Origin: Aquifex sp.
GTDB taxonomy: Bacteria > Aquificota > Aquificia > Aquificales > Aquificaceae
Direction: 5' to 3'
Assembly: GCA_003978875.1 (NCBI GenBank)
Contig: QNXQ01000044.1
Location: 1 to 8,678 of the forward strand
Length of the DNA stretch: 8,678 nt
Of this stretch, positions 1 through 6,178 are shown piece after piece (within the stretch, counting starts at the first letter, position 1; every line of letters starts with the position of its first letter). A model generated the notes under the pieces. That model did not search any database and was not told the origin of the DNA. It saw only the letters and a program-made list of their open reading frames with translations. Both the position numbers and the translations under genes were made by a program.

Positions 1-457
1 CAAAGCCCGTTATAATGCCTATAAGGAAGTTGATTGGAAATACGTATACGAAAACATAGGAAAAATTCCCATAATTGACGGAAGAAGACCAGAGTTTTAC
101 TTCGGTATAGGGAAGTTTCCCGCGGCAAAGAAATACGGACATATTCCCTGTTCAGTTCCCTTTTCATGGGAATGGTGGATAAAAAAGGATAAAGAAACAA
201 ATAAGCTCTATATAGATTTTCCAAGATACGCAAAAGACTCTCTTGCAAATCAAGGTATAGATAAAGAGGATGAGGTTATTTTATTCTGCTTCGGTGGAAC
301 GGGAGCGGCATTCATATACTGGGTTATGGATGTTTTAGGTTATAAAGGCATGAGAGTTTACGATGCTTCAAAAAGGGAGTGGGAATATTTAAACCTTCCA
401 TTAAACAGATTTGTTTGGGAAACTTTCAAGGATTGTAGTGTAAGAAAAAATAATTAA
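1..457 (+). CDS. Rhodanese-family sulfurtransferase, C-terminal part (partial)
   Basis: The 5' end lies outside the window; 151 codons are visible, read from base 2 to a TAA at 455-457. Rhodaneses move a sulfane sulfur from a donor such as thiosulfate to a thiophilic acceptor through a cysteine persulfide. Three family landmarks appear in order: IPIIDGRRPEFYFG (the usual strand ending D-x-R-x-x-E-[FY]), GHIPCSVPFSW (the usual GHIPGA region), and FCFGGTGA, whose Cys, at visible residue 96, is in the right place for the catalytic cysteine loop. A REWEYLNLPL segment near the end matches the usual closing region. The loop CFGGTGA is neither the classical thiosulfate-type nor mercaptopyruvate-type loop that I remember, so the substrate is open. 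The region is rich in Trp and Tyr. It may be the second, catalytic domain of a two-domain rhodanese, but the missing N-terminus prevents a decision. Its stop codon overlaps the stop of the convergent TPR gene. Confidence 0.85.
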   Translation, partial: KARYNAYKEVDWKYVYENIGKIPIIDGRRPEFYFGIGKFPAAKKYGHIPCSVPFSWEWWIKKDKETNKLYIDFPRYAKDSLANQGIDKEDEVILFCFGGTGAAFIYWVMDVLGYKGMRVYDASKREWEYLNLPLNRFVWETFKDCSVRKNN

Positions 458-693
458 ACCTCATAAATTCTATCCAGCAACTCACCAGCTTTTTCTTTAT
501 TAATGTTTTTTAATTTTTTATAAATTTCTCTCGCTTTGTCTATTTTTCCGGCTCTTACGTAGGCTATTCCTAATTTAAACAGGAGTTCCGGGTCATTAGG
601 TCTTTTCTTTACTTCTTCTTCTAGCTCTTGTGCTAACTTTTCAACCAAACTTTCAGCCATTTTGCTAAAGGTTCCCTTCTTTCCGAACATCAT
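454..693 (-). CDS. Small single-TPR protein
   Basis: This is a 78-79 residue, highly charged protein with no signal peptide or membrane segment, so probably cytoplasmic. Residues from about 34 to 67 form one tetratricopeptide-like helix pair, visible in NDPELLFKLGIAYVRAGK followed by an amphipathic helix containing DKAREIYKKL. The N-terminal 30 residues look like a lone amphipathic Glu/Lys helix. TPRs bind other proteins, and a single copy usually needs a partner or oligomerisation. The first ATG (691-693) overlaps the TAA of the upstream radical SAM gene by one base, which suggests translational coupling. A GGAG lies 4 nt before the first ATG and 7 nt before a second in-frame ATG (688-690), so the second, giving 78 residues, may be the real start. 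Its 3' end overlaps the convergent rhodanese gene by 4 bp. The family is not recognised by name; the TPR call is by pattern. Confidence 0.8.
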   Translation of the reverse strand: MMFGKKGTFSKMAESLVEKLAQELEEEVKKRPNDPELLFKLGIAYVRAGKIDKAREIYKKLKNINKEKAGELLDRIYEV

Positions 694-1649
694 TACACTC
701 CGTGTTTATAAAAAGGATACTTTATTCCCTGATAACTGCCTCTTTCTTCGAGCACCTTTCTCACTTTCTGTATAACTTCGTTTTTGTACTTAAAGGTACA
801 CCATTCGGGAGCTACTAATCTTTCCTCATCCGTTTCTCCGGTGATTCTGTGAACGACCATATTGGGAGGGAGCAATTCAATTACATCTGCACAATACTGG
901 GCATATTCGTCCATAGATAAAACTTTGAATTCACCGTTAAGGTATTGTTTTTCCATTACTGTACCTTTTATTACGTGAAGTGGATGTATCTTTATACCAT
1001 CTACTGGAAGGGATGCTATCAGTTTAGCGGTTTCGATAAAGTCCTCCTTGCTTTCTCCTGGAAGCCCTATTATCATATGGGCACATACCTTTAAATTTCT
1101 CCTCTTGGTTCGCAGAACTGCATCTACAAAATCGGAGACTCCGTGTTGTCTGTTAATTTTTTTAAGAGTTTCAAAGTTAGCACTCTGAAGTCCGTATTCG
1201 ACCCAAACCTCCAGTCCTTTACTTGCATATTCATCAAGGAGTTCTAAAACTTCATCGGGAGCACAATCAGGTCTCGTACCGATGTCTATCCCTACAACAT
1301 TCTCGAACTTTAGTGCTGTATCGTAAACTCTTTTTAACGTTTCTATATCCGCGTAAGTGTTGGTATAAGATTGATAGTAAATAGTAAAGTATATATCCTC
1401 TCCATACTTTCTTTTAGCTCTCTCAATTCCTTCCCTTATTTGCACTTCCAAGGGAATGGTAGGAGAAAGCATTGAAGGTTTTGAACCGTCATAACAGTAA
1501 GTACATCCACCTCTTCCCTTTGTTCCATCTCTATTTGGGCAGGTAAAAGGGAGTGCTACGGTAATTTTTTGAACTCTTTTTCCGTATTTTTCTCGGAAGT
1601 AATCCTTAAGAGAGTAGTAAAGCCTTTTTTCCGTTTTTAGCTCGGTCAT
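693..1649 (-). CDS. Radical SAM protein of the YhcC/YtqA (TIGR01212) family
   Basis: A 318-residue protein of typical family length, with an ELP3/MiaB-like radical SAM core. The [4Fe-4S] cluster cysteines are Cys37, Cys49 and Cys52 in TCPNRDGTKGRGGCTYC; the CX11CX2C spacing is characteristic of this family rather than the common CX3CX2C. Further family segments are YYQSYTNTYA, GTRPDC, EYGLQSANFETLKKINRQH, MIIGLPGES and DGIKIHPLHVIKGT. As a family such enzymes cleave S-adenosylmethionine reductively to start radical chemistry. The Bacillus member YtqA has been proposed to act in wobble-uridine tRNA modification; applying that here is inference. The ATG is at 1647-1649, 57 bp after the dnaA stop on the same strand, and the next gene overlaps its stop by one base, so it probably sits in a dnaA-radical SAM-TPR transcription unit. 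Only a weak Shine-Dalgarno-like sequence precedes the start. Confidence 0.93.
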   Translation of the reverse strand: MTELKTEKRLYYSLKDYFREKYGKRVQKITVALPFTCPNRDGTKGRGGCTYCYDGSKPSMLSPTIPLEVQIREGIERAKRKYGEDIYFTIYYQSYTNTYADIETLKRVYDTALKFENVVGIDIGTRPDCAPDEVLELLDEYASKGLEVWVEYGLQSANFETLKKINRQHGVSDFVDAVLRTKRRNLKVCAHMIIGLPGESKEDFIETAKLIASLPVDGIKIHPLHVIKGTVMEKQYLNGEFKVLSMDEYAQYCADVIELLPPNMVVHRITGETDEERLVAPEWCTFKYKNEVIQKVRKVLEERGSYQGIKYPFYKHGV

Positions 1650-1697
1650 CTTTACAAATATTAAAAAATACCTTAATAAGCTCCTCAGTCTATGGGA

Positions 1698-1708
1698 AAG
1701 CTCAGCTT
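1698..1708. repeat. 11-bp palindrome at the end of dnaA
   Basis: AAGCTCAGCTT is a perfect inverted repeat of two 5-bp arms around one central base. It overlaps the dnaA stop codon (1707-1709) and lies about 50 bp before the start of the next gene. The one-base spacer makes it unsuitable as a terminator hairpin, and no T-run follows on the minus strand. It could be a protein-binding site or simply chance. Confidence 0.25.
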
Positions 1709-2903
1709 AAATTTTTTCCACTGCTTGTTTTTCTAAAAAGCCCACAAGGTGTCGGAACTTCCTGTCCCTTTTTTTCCTTTCTTCTACCTTTCTGATAGCG
1801 TGAATAACGGTGGTATGGTCTTTTTTTCTAAATACCCTTGCTATTTCTATTAGGCTAGCAGAGCACACCTTCCTGCATAAGTACATCCCTATTTGTTTCG
1901 CCTCGCTTACCCTTCTTGTCCTTTTATCCGAAAGCAGCTCTTCGGGTTTCAAAGCGTAGTAATTAGCAACGAATTCTAAGATTTTTTCCAATTTATTTTT
2001 CTCTTTCCTTTCGGGAAGTTTTTCGAAACCTCTTAGTTTTATAAGTTTTATTTTCCCTTCTATTTCTCTGACATTCTTCGTATTTTGAAGCAAGAAATTA
2101 ATCAATTCCGAGCTTGCCTTTATGTTGTACTGTTTTAGCTTCTCTCGGATAATTTTGAGCTTTGTATTTGTATCCAACTCTATTTCTACAAGAATTCCAC
2201 CTTCAAACCTGCTTACGAGCCTATCGGAAACATCGGTGAGTTTTTGCGGATGCCTATCTGAGGCAAGTATTATTTGTTTTTCTAAAAGGTACAAAGTATT
2301 AAATATATTGAAAAACTCTATCTGGGTTCTTTCCTTTCCCGAAAGGAATTGAACATCATCAAGGAGAAGTAAATCAACACTCTTATACTTATTTCTAAAC
2401 TCGTTAATTTTACCGTGTTTCAGGTATTCAACCATTTCCTCTGCAAAATCGTTTGCAGACGAATAGATAACTCTATACCCCCTTCTCTTCGCTTCATTTC
2501 CTATTGCCTGAAGGAGGTGTGTTTTCCCCGTTCCTACACTTCCATATATGAATATGGGATTGTAGAGATAACCTAAGTTTTCTAAAGCTTCTCTTACTAT
2601 TTCGTAAGCAAATCTATTTCCCTCCCCGACTATAAAGTTATCAAAAGTATATCTCGGGTTCAGAAAGTCCTGGATTTCTATTCTTTTTTCTTCATTATCT
2701 TCCTTTTCTTTTATCTCTATAAGATTTCTTAAATCTTCTTCTAAGAAACCTTCCAGCAGAGTTTCTAACCATTCCCTATAGTCAGAGTTAGGAGCTATAA
2801 AAAGAAATTTCCCATCTTTAGTTTTTATTTCGAATTTTTTTAAAAATTCCCCCGCGTAGGAGTCTATACTCTCTATTTTTTTTATCAGTGCTTGTACGTT
2901 CAT
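1707..2903 (-). CDS. dnaA: Chromosomal replication initiator protein DnaA
   Basis: DnaA binds DnaA boxes at the origin, forms an ATP-dependent helical oligomer, melts DNA and helps load the replicative helicase. Numbering from the ATG at 2901-2903 (398 residues): a short domain I (about 1-70) and minimal linker; AAA+ domain III with Walker A GSVGTGKT (121-128, Lys127), Walker B LLLLDDV (Asp182-Asp183), sensor region ILASDRHPQKL, and box VII SDRLVSRF with the presumed arginine finger Arg232; and DNA-binding domain IV with the DnaA signature DHTTV (362-366). The frame also allows a TTG start at 2918 (403 residues), but the ATG gives almost exactly the 399 residues I recall for Aquifex aeolicus DnaA, and a -10-like CATAAT would overlap the TTG. 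Neither start has a clear Shine-Dalgarno sequence. Its neighbours are an aldo/keto reductase and a radical SAM gene, not dnaN/recF as in many bacteria. Confidence 0.97.
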   Translation of the reverse strand: MNVQALIKKIESIDSYAGEFLKKFEIKTKDGKFLFIAPNSDYREWLETLLEGFLEEDLRNLIEIKEKEDNEEKRIEIQDFLNPRYTFDNFIVGEGNRFAYEIVREALENLGYLYNPIFIYGSVGTGKTHLLQAIGNEAKRRGYRVIYSSANDFAEEMVEYLKHGKINEFRNKYKSVDLLLLDDVQFLSGKERTQIEFFNIFNTLYLLEKQIILASDRHPQKLTDVSDRLVSRFEGGILVEIELDTNTKLKIIREKLKQYNIKASSELINFLLQNTKNVREIEGKIKLIKLRGFEKLPERKEKNKLEKILEFVANYYALKPEELLSDKRTRRVSEAKQIGMYLCRKVCSASLIEIARVFRKKDHTTVIHAIRKVEERKKRDRKFRHLVGFLEKQAVEKI

Positions 2904-2992
2904 TTTATTGAAAATCAATTATGAAATAAAAATAAAACAAAGGAAAGGGAAAGTTTTAAAGAACCTCAACGACTTACGAAACTAAACATAAG
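2904..2992 (-). promoter_or_regulatory. Spacer between aldo/keto reductase and dnaA; weak dnaA promoter candidate
   Basis: This is the longest gap in the window. Read on the minus strand it is AT-rich and pyrimidine-rich. CATAAT at 2918-2923, 14 nt before the dnaA ATG, resembles a -10 box, but no convincing -35 lies 16-18 nt upstream. I see no match to the DnaA-box consensus TTATCCACA by eye, so autoregulation through DnaA boxes is not supported. The upstream end holds the inverted repeat listed separately. Confidence 0.25.
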
Positions 2993-2993
2993 T
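2972..2993 (-). repeat. Imperfect hairpin after the aldo/keto reductase stop
   Basis: On the minus strand, ACTTATG and CGTAAGT can pair as a 7-bp stem with one G-T wobble around an 8-nt loop. It begins at the last base of the reductase stop codon. It is AU-rich and is not followed immediately by a U-run, so it is at best a weak terminator or an RNA-end stabiliser. It separates the reductase from dnaA, which would fit partly independent transcription. Confidence 0.25.
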
Positions 2994-4003
2994 TATTTAA
3001 AAAGAGTTAAAAATTTCTCCCTTTCCACTGGAGGTAATTCAAGGACTTTAAGGTTTTCAAGAAGATGTTCAATTTTACTCATTCCTATCAGGAAACTACC
3101 CACTCCCGGAGTACTTCTTACAAACTGTATTGCTACGTGCACGTCATTATCAAGTTTAAAGAAATCCTTTAGAGATTGAGGAACTCTTCCTATAACATTT
3201 CCCTGGTATATGGTAGCGCTAATGTATGTATAAATTCCTAATTCCTGAGCTGCCTCCAATGTTGATAGATTCCTACCGTTCACAGTTTGGTTTTTTAATG
3301 TAAAAGCTTCGGGCATTCCTAAGTTGTAAGGAAGTTGGATGAATTTGAAATGGTGTTCTTTTCCCGCAACACTTTCTGCTATTTCGACGAGTTCCTTTAA
3401 GTTTAAATACTGCCTTGAAGCTGGTGTTAACCTAAAACCGTGCCAGGTTGCAAGGCCGTAGTATCTGAGCTTTCCTTTTTCCACTTTTTCCTCAAGGAGT
3501 TCAAAGCATTCCCTTATTTTCTCGTTAAATCTTTCCCTTTCTATGTAAAGAAGTTGTTCCTCAGGATTGTGAAGGAAGTAAATATCTATGTAATCAGTTT
3601 TAAGATTTTCAAGACTCTTATTGAAGCACCAGTTTATAAATTCCTTTCCCAAGTAATGTCCTTGAGGAGTCATTTCCTTTATGTCAATTATTCCCGTTTT
3701 AAGAAAATTCTCTTCAAAATAGTCTTTAGGGTCTATTTTGCTATCTACATCGTAGGGAATATACCCGCCTTTTGTAGAAACTATAGCCTTATCTCTTCCC
3801 ACTTCACTCAAAACTCTTCCTATAACTCTTTCACTCTTCATGTACCTGTAATTAATTGCCGTGTCTATTACATTTATTCCTTTTTCGATGGCTGTTTTAA
3901 TCGTTTGGTAATAACCAGCATCTGTCTTTTCATCCAATTCGCCTAAATACGTACCTATTCCAATTTCTGAAAGTTTTAAATCGATAAATTCTTTGTAAAT
4001 CAT
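2993..4003 (-). CDS. Aldo/keto reductase family protein
   Basis: A 336-residue cytoplasmic (beta/alpha)8-barrel oxidoreductase that should use NAD(P)H to reduce a carbonyl. The substrate cannot be read from the sequence. The catalytic tetrad of the family is complete: Asp47 and Tyr52 in VIDTAINYRYMKSE, Lys78 in VSTKGG, and His145 in YIDIYFLHNP. The C-terminal cofactor region is recognisable in FVRSTPGVGSFLIGMSK, which corresponds to the usual strand-loop-G[AM]S motif. An insertion of about 35 residues between the Lys and His strands, containing KEMTPQGHYLGKEF, is longer than in many short AKRs. The ATG at 4001-4003 is the only start that keeps the first strand (LKLSEIGIGTYLG), yet it has no Shine-Dalgarno sequence. 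It is divergent from purH across 31 bp and lies 90 bp upstream of dnaA on the same strand. No functional link to either neighbour is evident. Confidence 0.92.
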   Translation of the reverse strand: MIYKEFIDLKLSEIGIGTYLGELDEKTDAGYYQTIKTAIEKGINVIDTAINYRYMKSERVIGRVLSEVGRDKAIVSTKGGYIPYDVDSKIDPKDYFEENFLKTGIIDIKEMTPQGHYLGKEFINWCFNKSLENLKTDYIDIYFLHNPEEQLLYIERERFNEKIRECFELLEEKVEKGKLRYYGLATWHGFRLTPASRQYLNLKELVEIAESVAGKEHHFKFIQLPYNLGMPEAFTLKNQTVNGRNLSTLEAAQELGIYTYISATIYQGNVIGRVPQSLKDFFKLDNDVHVAIQFVRSTPGVGSFLIGMSKIEHLLENLKVLELPPVEREKFLTLFK

Positions 4004-4034
4004 GATTTAAGATTTTATTTTTAAAATTTTTTAA
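4004..4034. promoter_or_regulatory. 31-bp divergent promoter region between purH and the reductase
   Basis: Only 31 bp, almost all A and T, separate two divergent ATGs, and neither side has a Shine-Dalgarno sequence. For purH, TTGTAA (3993-3998), 17 bp, then TATTTT (4016-4021) is a possible -35/-10 pair; TAAAAT (4022-4027), 7 nt before the ATG, is an alternative -10. For the reductase, minus-strand TAAAAT (4012-4017) lies 8 nt before its ATG. Any -35 elements must fall inside the opposite gene, and leaders would be a few bases at most. The boxes are weak matches in AT-rich DNA. Confidence 0.4.
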
Positions 4035-5555
4035 ATGAAAGCATTAATATCAGTTTACAAAAAAGAAGGTGTAGATGAGCTCGCTAAAGCGCTTGAGTAT
4101 TTGGGTTACGAGATAATTTCCACAGGTGGAACGGCAAGATTTCTAAAGGAAAAGGGAATAAAGGTAAAGGAAGTTTCTCAGTTAACAGAGTTTCCTGAAA
4201 TATTGGAAGGAAGGGTAAAGACTTTGCACCCGAAAATTCACGGTGGAATACTTTACAGAGACTGGGTTGAAAAAGATAAAGAAGAGATAAAAAAACTCGA
4301 TATAGAACCAATTGACATCGTAGTTGTAAATTTATATCCCTTTGAGGAAAAGCTAAAAGAAGGTCTCACAGATAAGGATTTAATGGAATTTATAGACATA
4401 GGAGGGCCAACACTTATCAGAGCCGCTGCGAAAAACTTTTTCAGGGTTGTTATTTTGGTAGACCCGGAGGATTACAGCTGGACTATTGAAAAACTGAAAA
4501 AAGGAAATCTAACTCTTCAGGATAGAGCTTATCTTGCCTGGAAAGCTTTTTCTCATACGGCTTACTATGACGGAGTTATCTCTCAAGCTTTTAAAAAACT
4601 TTACTCCATAGATTCCTTCAACAAGGAAGAGGCTCTTCCTATAAAACTGAAGAAAAAACTGAGATATGGTGAAAACCCTCACCAGAGGGGATACCTATAC
4701 GAAAATCCTCTGGAGGATATAGGAATTACGAAGGCAAGTGTACTTCAGGGTAAAGAAATGTCCTTCAACAATTACCTCGATGCTGACTCTGCAGCAAGGC
4801 TCGTCAGTGAATTTCCCAACCAAACTGTATGTGCAATAATTAAGCACAATAACCCTTGCGGTGTAGCAATAGGTGAATCCGTAAAAGATGCCTTTATTAA
4901 GGCTAAGGAAGCCGACCCTGTGTCTGCTTTCGGAGGAATAGTTGCCTTCAACGATAAAGTGGATTATGAAACCGCTAAAGAGCTCACCTCTATGTTCCTC
5001 GAAGTAGTTATTGCTCCCGAGTACGACGAAGATGCTCTATTGGAGCTTTCTAAGAAGAAAAACTTAAGAGTTCTCAGATTTTACGGTTTTCAAAATGCTT
5101 TTGATGTAAAGAAGGTAAGCGGAGGATATCTCCTTCAGGACGAGGATACTGTTCTTTACGAAAAGTTGGAAGTAGTAACACAGAAAGAACCAACGGCTGA
5201 CGAAATGGAAGACTTAATATTTGCATGGAAGGTTGTAAAACATACGAAATCCAATGCCATAGTAATAGCAAAAGGAGGAAGAACATTAGGAATAGGTTCC
5301 GGAAACGTCTCCAGGGTTGACAGCTTAAAGTGTGCTATAAACAAAGCTAAAGAATTTGGTTTTGACCTTAAAGGTGCAGTTGTTGCCTCGGAAGCCTTTT
5401 TCCCGTTCAGGGACAGTATAGATATAATGGCTAAAGAAGGCATTACCGCCGTAATTCAGCCTGGCGGTTCTATTAGGGATAAAGAAGTTATAGAAGCCTG
5501 CAACGAACACGGAATATCAATGATATTTACCGGCTTAAGACATTTTAAACATTAA
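4035..5555 (+). CDS. purH: Bifunctional AICAR transformylase / IMP cyclohydrolase
   Basis: PurH catalyses the last two steps of de novo purine synthesis: formylation of AICAR using 10-formyltetrahydrofolate, then ring closure to IMP. The protein has 506 residues, the usual bacterial length. The N-terminal cyclohydrolase (MGS-like) domain, about 1-190, begins ALISVYKKEGVDELAKAL and carries ISTGGTARFL, GRVKTLHPKIHGGIL and FIDIGGPTLIRAAAKN. The transformylase domain follows, with LRYGENPHQ, FNNYLDADSAARL, the catalytic Lys270-His271 in IKHNNPCGVA, and DPVSAFGGIVAFN. The C-terminal end has SEAFFPFRDSID and IQPGGSIRD, also typical. No truncation or missing key residue was seen. The ATG at 4035 fits the family N-terminus and has no Shine-Dalgarno sequence. 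It is the only complete plus-strand gene here, not in a purine operon, and its TAA overlaps the stop of the convergent ThiE-like gene by 4 bp. Confidence 0.98.
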   Translation: MKALISVYKKEGVDELAKALEYLGYEIISTGGTARFLKEKGIKVKEVSQLTEFPEILEGRVKTLHPKIHGGILYRDWVEKDKEEIKKLDIEPIDIVVVNLYPFEEKLKEGLTDKDLMEFIDIGGPTLIRAAAKNFFRVVILVDPEDYSWTIEKLKKGNLTLQDRAYLAWKAFSHTAYYDGVISQAFKKLYSIDSFNKEEALPIKLKKKLRYGENPHQRGYLYENPLEDIGITKASVLQGKEMSFNNYLDADSAARLVSEFPNQTVCAIIKHNNPCGVAIGESVKDAFIKAKEADPVSAFGGIVAFNDKVDYETAKELTSMFLEVVIAPEYDEDALLELSKKKNLRVLRFYGFQNAFDVKKVSGGYLLQDEDTVLYEKLEVVTQKEPTADEMEDLIFAWKVVKHTKSNAIVIAKGGRTLGIGSGNVSRVDSLKCAINKAKEFGFDLKGAVVASEAFFPFRDSIDIMAKEGITAVIQPGGSIRDKEVIEACNEHGISMIFTGLRHFKH

Positions 5556-6178
5556 GACTTTTCGTCTTTCTCCTTTATAACTTTTTCCAAAAACATAGTA
5601 ATTCCCGCAATCCCGTAAGCACCATTCTTATAGCACATCTTTATTCTTTCCCACGTAATTCCTCCCAGGGCGTATACTGGGATTTTTACCGCTTCCGATA
5701 CCTCCTTCAGAGCTGTCAAACCTAAGGGCTGTACTTGAGGATGTGAGGTTGTTTTAAATATAGGGCTCAAAGTTATAAAGTCCGCCCCTTCTTTCTCCGC
5801 ATATTTTGCACTATCGAGAGAGTGAGCGGAAAAACCGACTATAAAGTCAGGATTTATTTTCTTTACTAATGAAGGCGGGAAACTGTGTTCGGGAAGATGA
5901 ACTCCATCGGCACCCACAGCAAGGGCTATATCAAACCTTTCATTTATTAAAAACAGGGCTTCGTACTTCTTCGTAAGCTTTCTCACTTCCTTAGCGAGCT
6001 TATAAAGTTCCCTGTCATTTAAATCCTTCTCCCTTAGTTGAACCATTCTCACTCCGCTTTGAAGTATCTTTTCAAGTGTTCCCCCAAAATCTTCACCGTA
6101 TTTCTTCCTATCCGTAATCGCATACAGACGAGGCAGTTCCATAAAGTTTAAGTTTACTCGTTTCTCTTTTTCTTCCAT
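5552..6178 (-). CDS. thiE: ThiE/TenI-family protein (annotated type: thiamine-phosphate synthase)
   Basis: A 208-residue TIM-barrel protein of the ThiE/TenI superfamily. ThiE joins the pyrimidine and thiazole units of thiamine; TenI is a thiazole tautomerase. Family segments are RLYAITDRKKY (17-27), VQLREKDL (46-53), LFLINERFDIALAVGADGVH (75-94), VGFSAHS (114-120), ADFITLSPIFKT (132-143) and PVYALGGI (167-174). Several standard ThiE positions differ. The usual N-D-R is Asn79-Glu80-Arg81. The usual VHLGQ-x-D is VHLPEHS (93-99), losing the metal-binding Asp. The Lys of the T-x-T-K phosphate loop is replaced in TTSHP (143-147). Arg49, Lys51 and His119 remain. The fold is sure; strict ThiE activity is less so. 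The ATG at 6176-6178 makes the gene overlap the upstream inositol enzyme by 25 bp; Met13 (6140-6142) would give 196 residues without overlap. Neither start has a clear Shine-Dalgarno sequence. Confidence 0.85.
   Translation of the reverse strand: MEEKEKRVNLNFMELPRLYAITDRKKYGEDFGGTLEKILQSGVRMVQLREKDLNDRELYKLAKEVRKLTKKYEALFLINERFDIALAVGADGVHLPEHSFPPSLVKKINPDFIVGFSAHSLDSAKYAEKEGADFITLSPIFKTTSHPQVQPLGLTALKEVSEAVKIPVYALGGITWERIKMCYKNGAYGIAGITMFLEKVIKEKDEKS
5554..5568 (+). terminator. Possible weak terminator hairpin after purH
   Basis: AAGAC, a 5-nt loop TTTTC, then GTCTT can form a 5-bp stem starting within the purH stop codon, followed by the T-rich stretch TCTCCTTT. It lies inside the 3' end of the convergent ThiE-like gene. 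A second copy of TTAAGAC at 5535-5541 could compete for the same downstream arm. The stem is short and low in GC, so Rho-independent function in a hyperthermophile is doubtful. Confidence 0.25.

Noticed and set aside
2122..2352. 76-codon plus-strand open frame inside dnaA
   Set aside because: It is antisense to the AAA+ domain and low-complexity Ser/Leu/Ile-rich; read as a coding shadow.
2904..2992. Replication origin next to dnaA
   Set aside because: The gap is only about 90 bp and shows no DnaA-box cluster and no repeated AT-rich 13-mers by eye.
3440..3946. 168-codon open frame on the plus strand, opposite the aldo/keto reductase
   Set aside because: It lies entirely antisense to a gene with a complete catalytic tetrad, its product is Phe- and Ser-rich with no recognisable motif, and it has no ribosome-binding site.
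5156..5443. 95-codon minus-strand open frame opposite purH, with other short frames nearby
   Set aside because: These are shadow frames over conserved purH coding sequence and have no family features.
5535..5558. TTAAGAC direct repeat at the purH/ThiE-like junction as a mobile-element target duplication
   Set aside because: Two 7-bp copies 10 bp apart in AT-rich coding DNA are easily due to chance, and there is no element between them.
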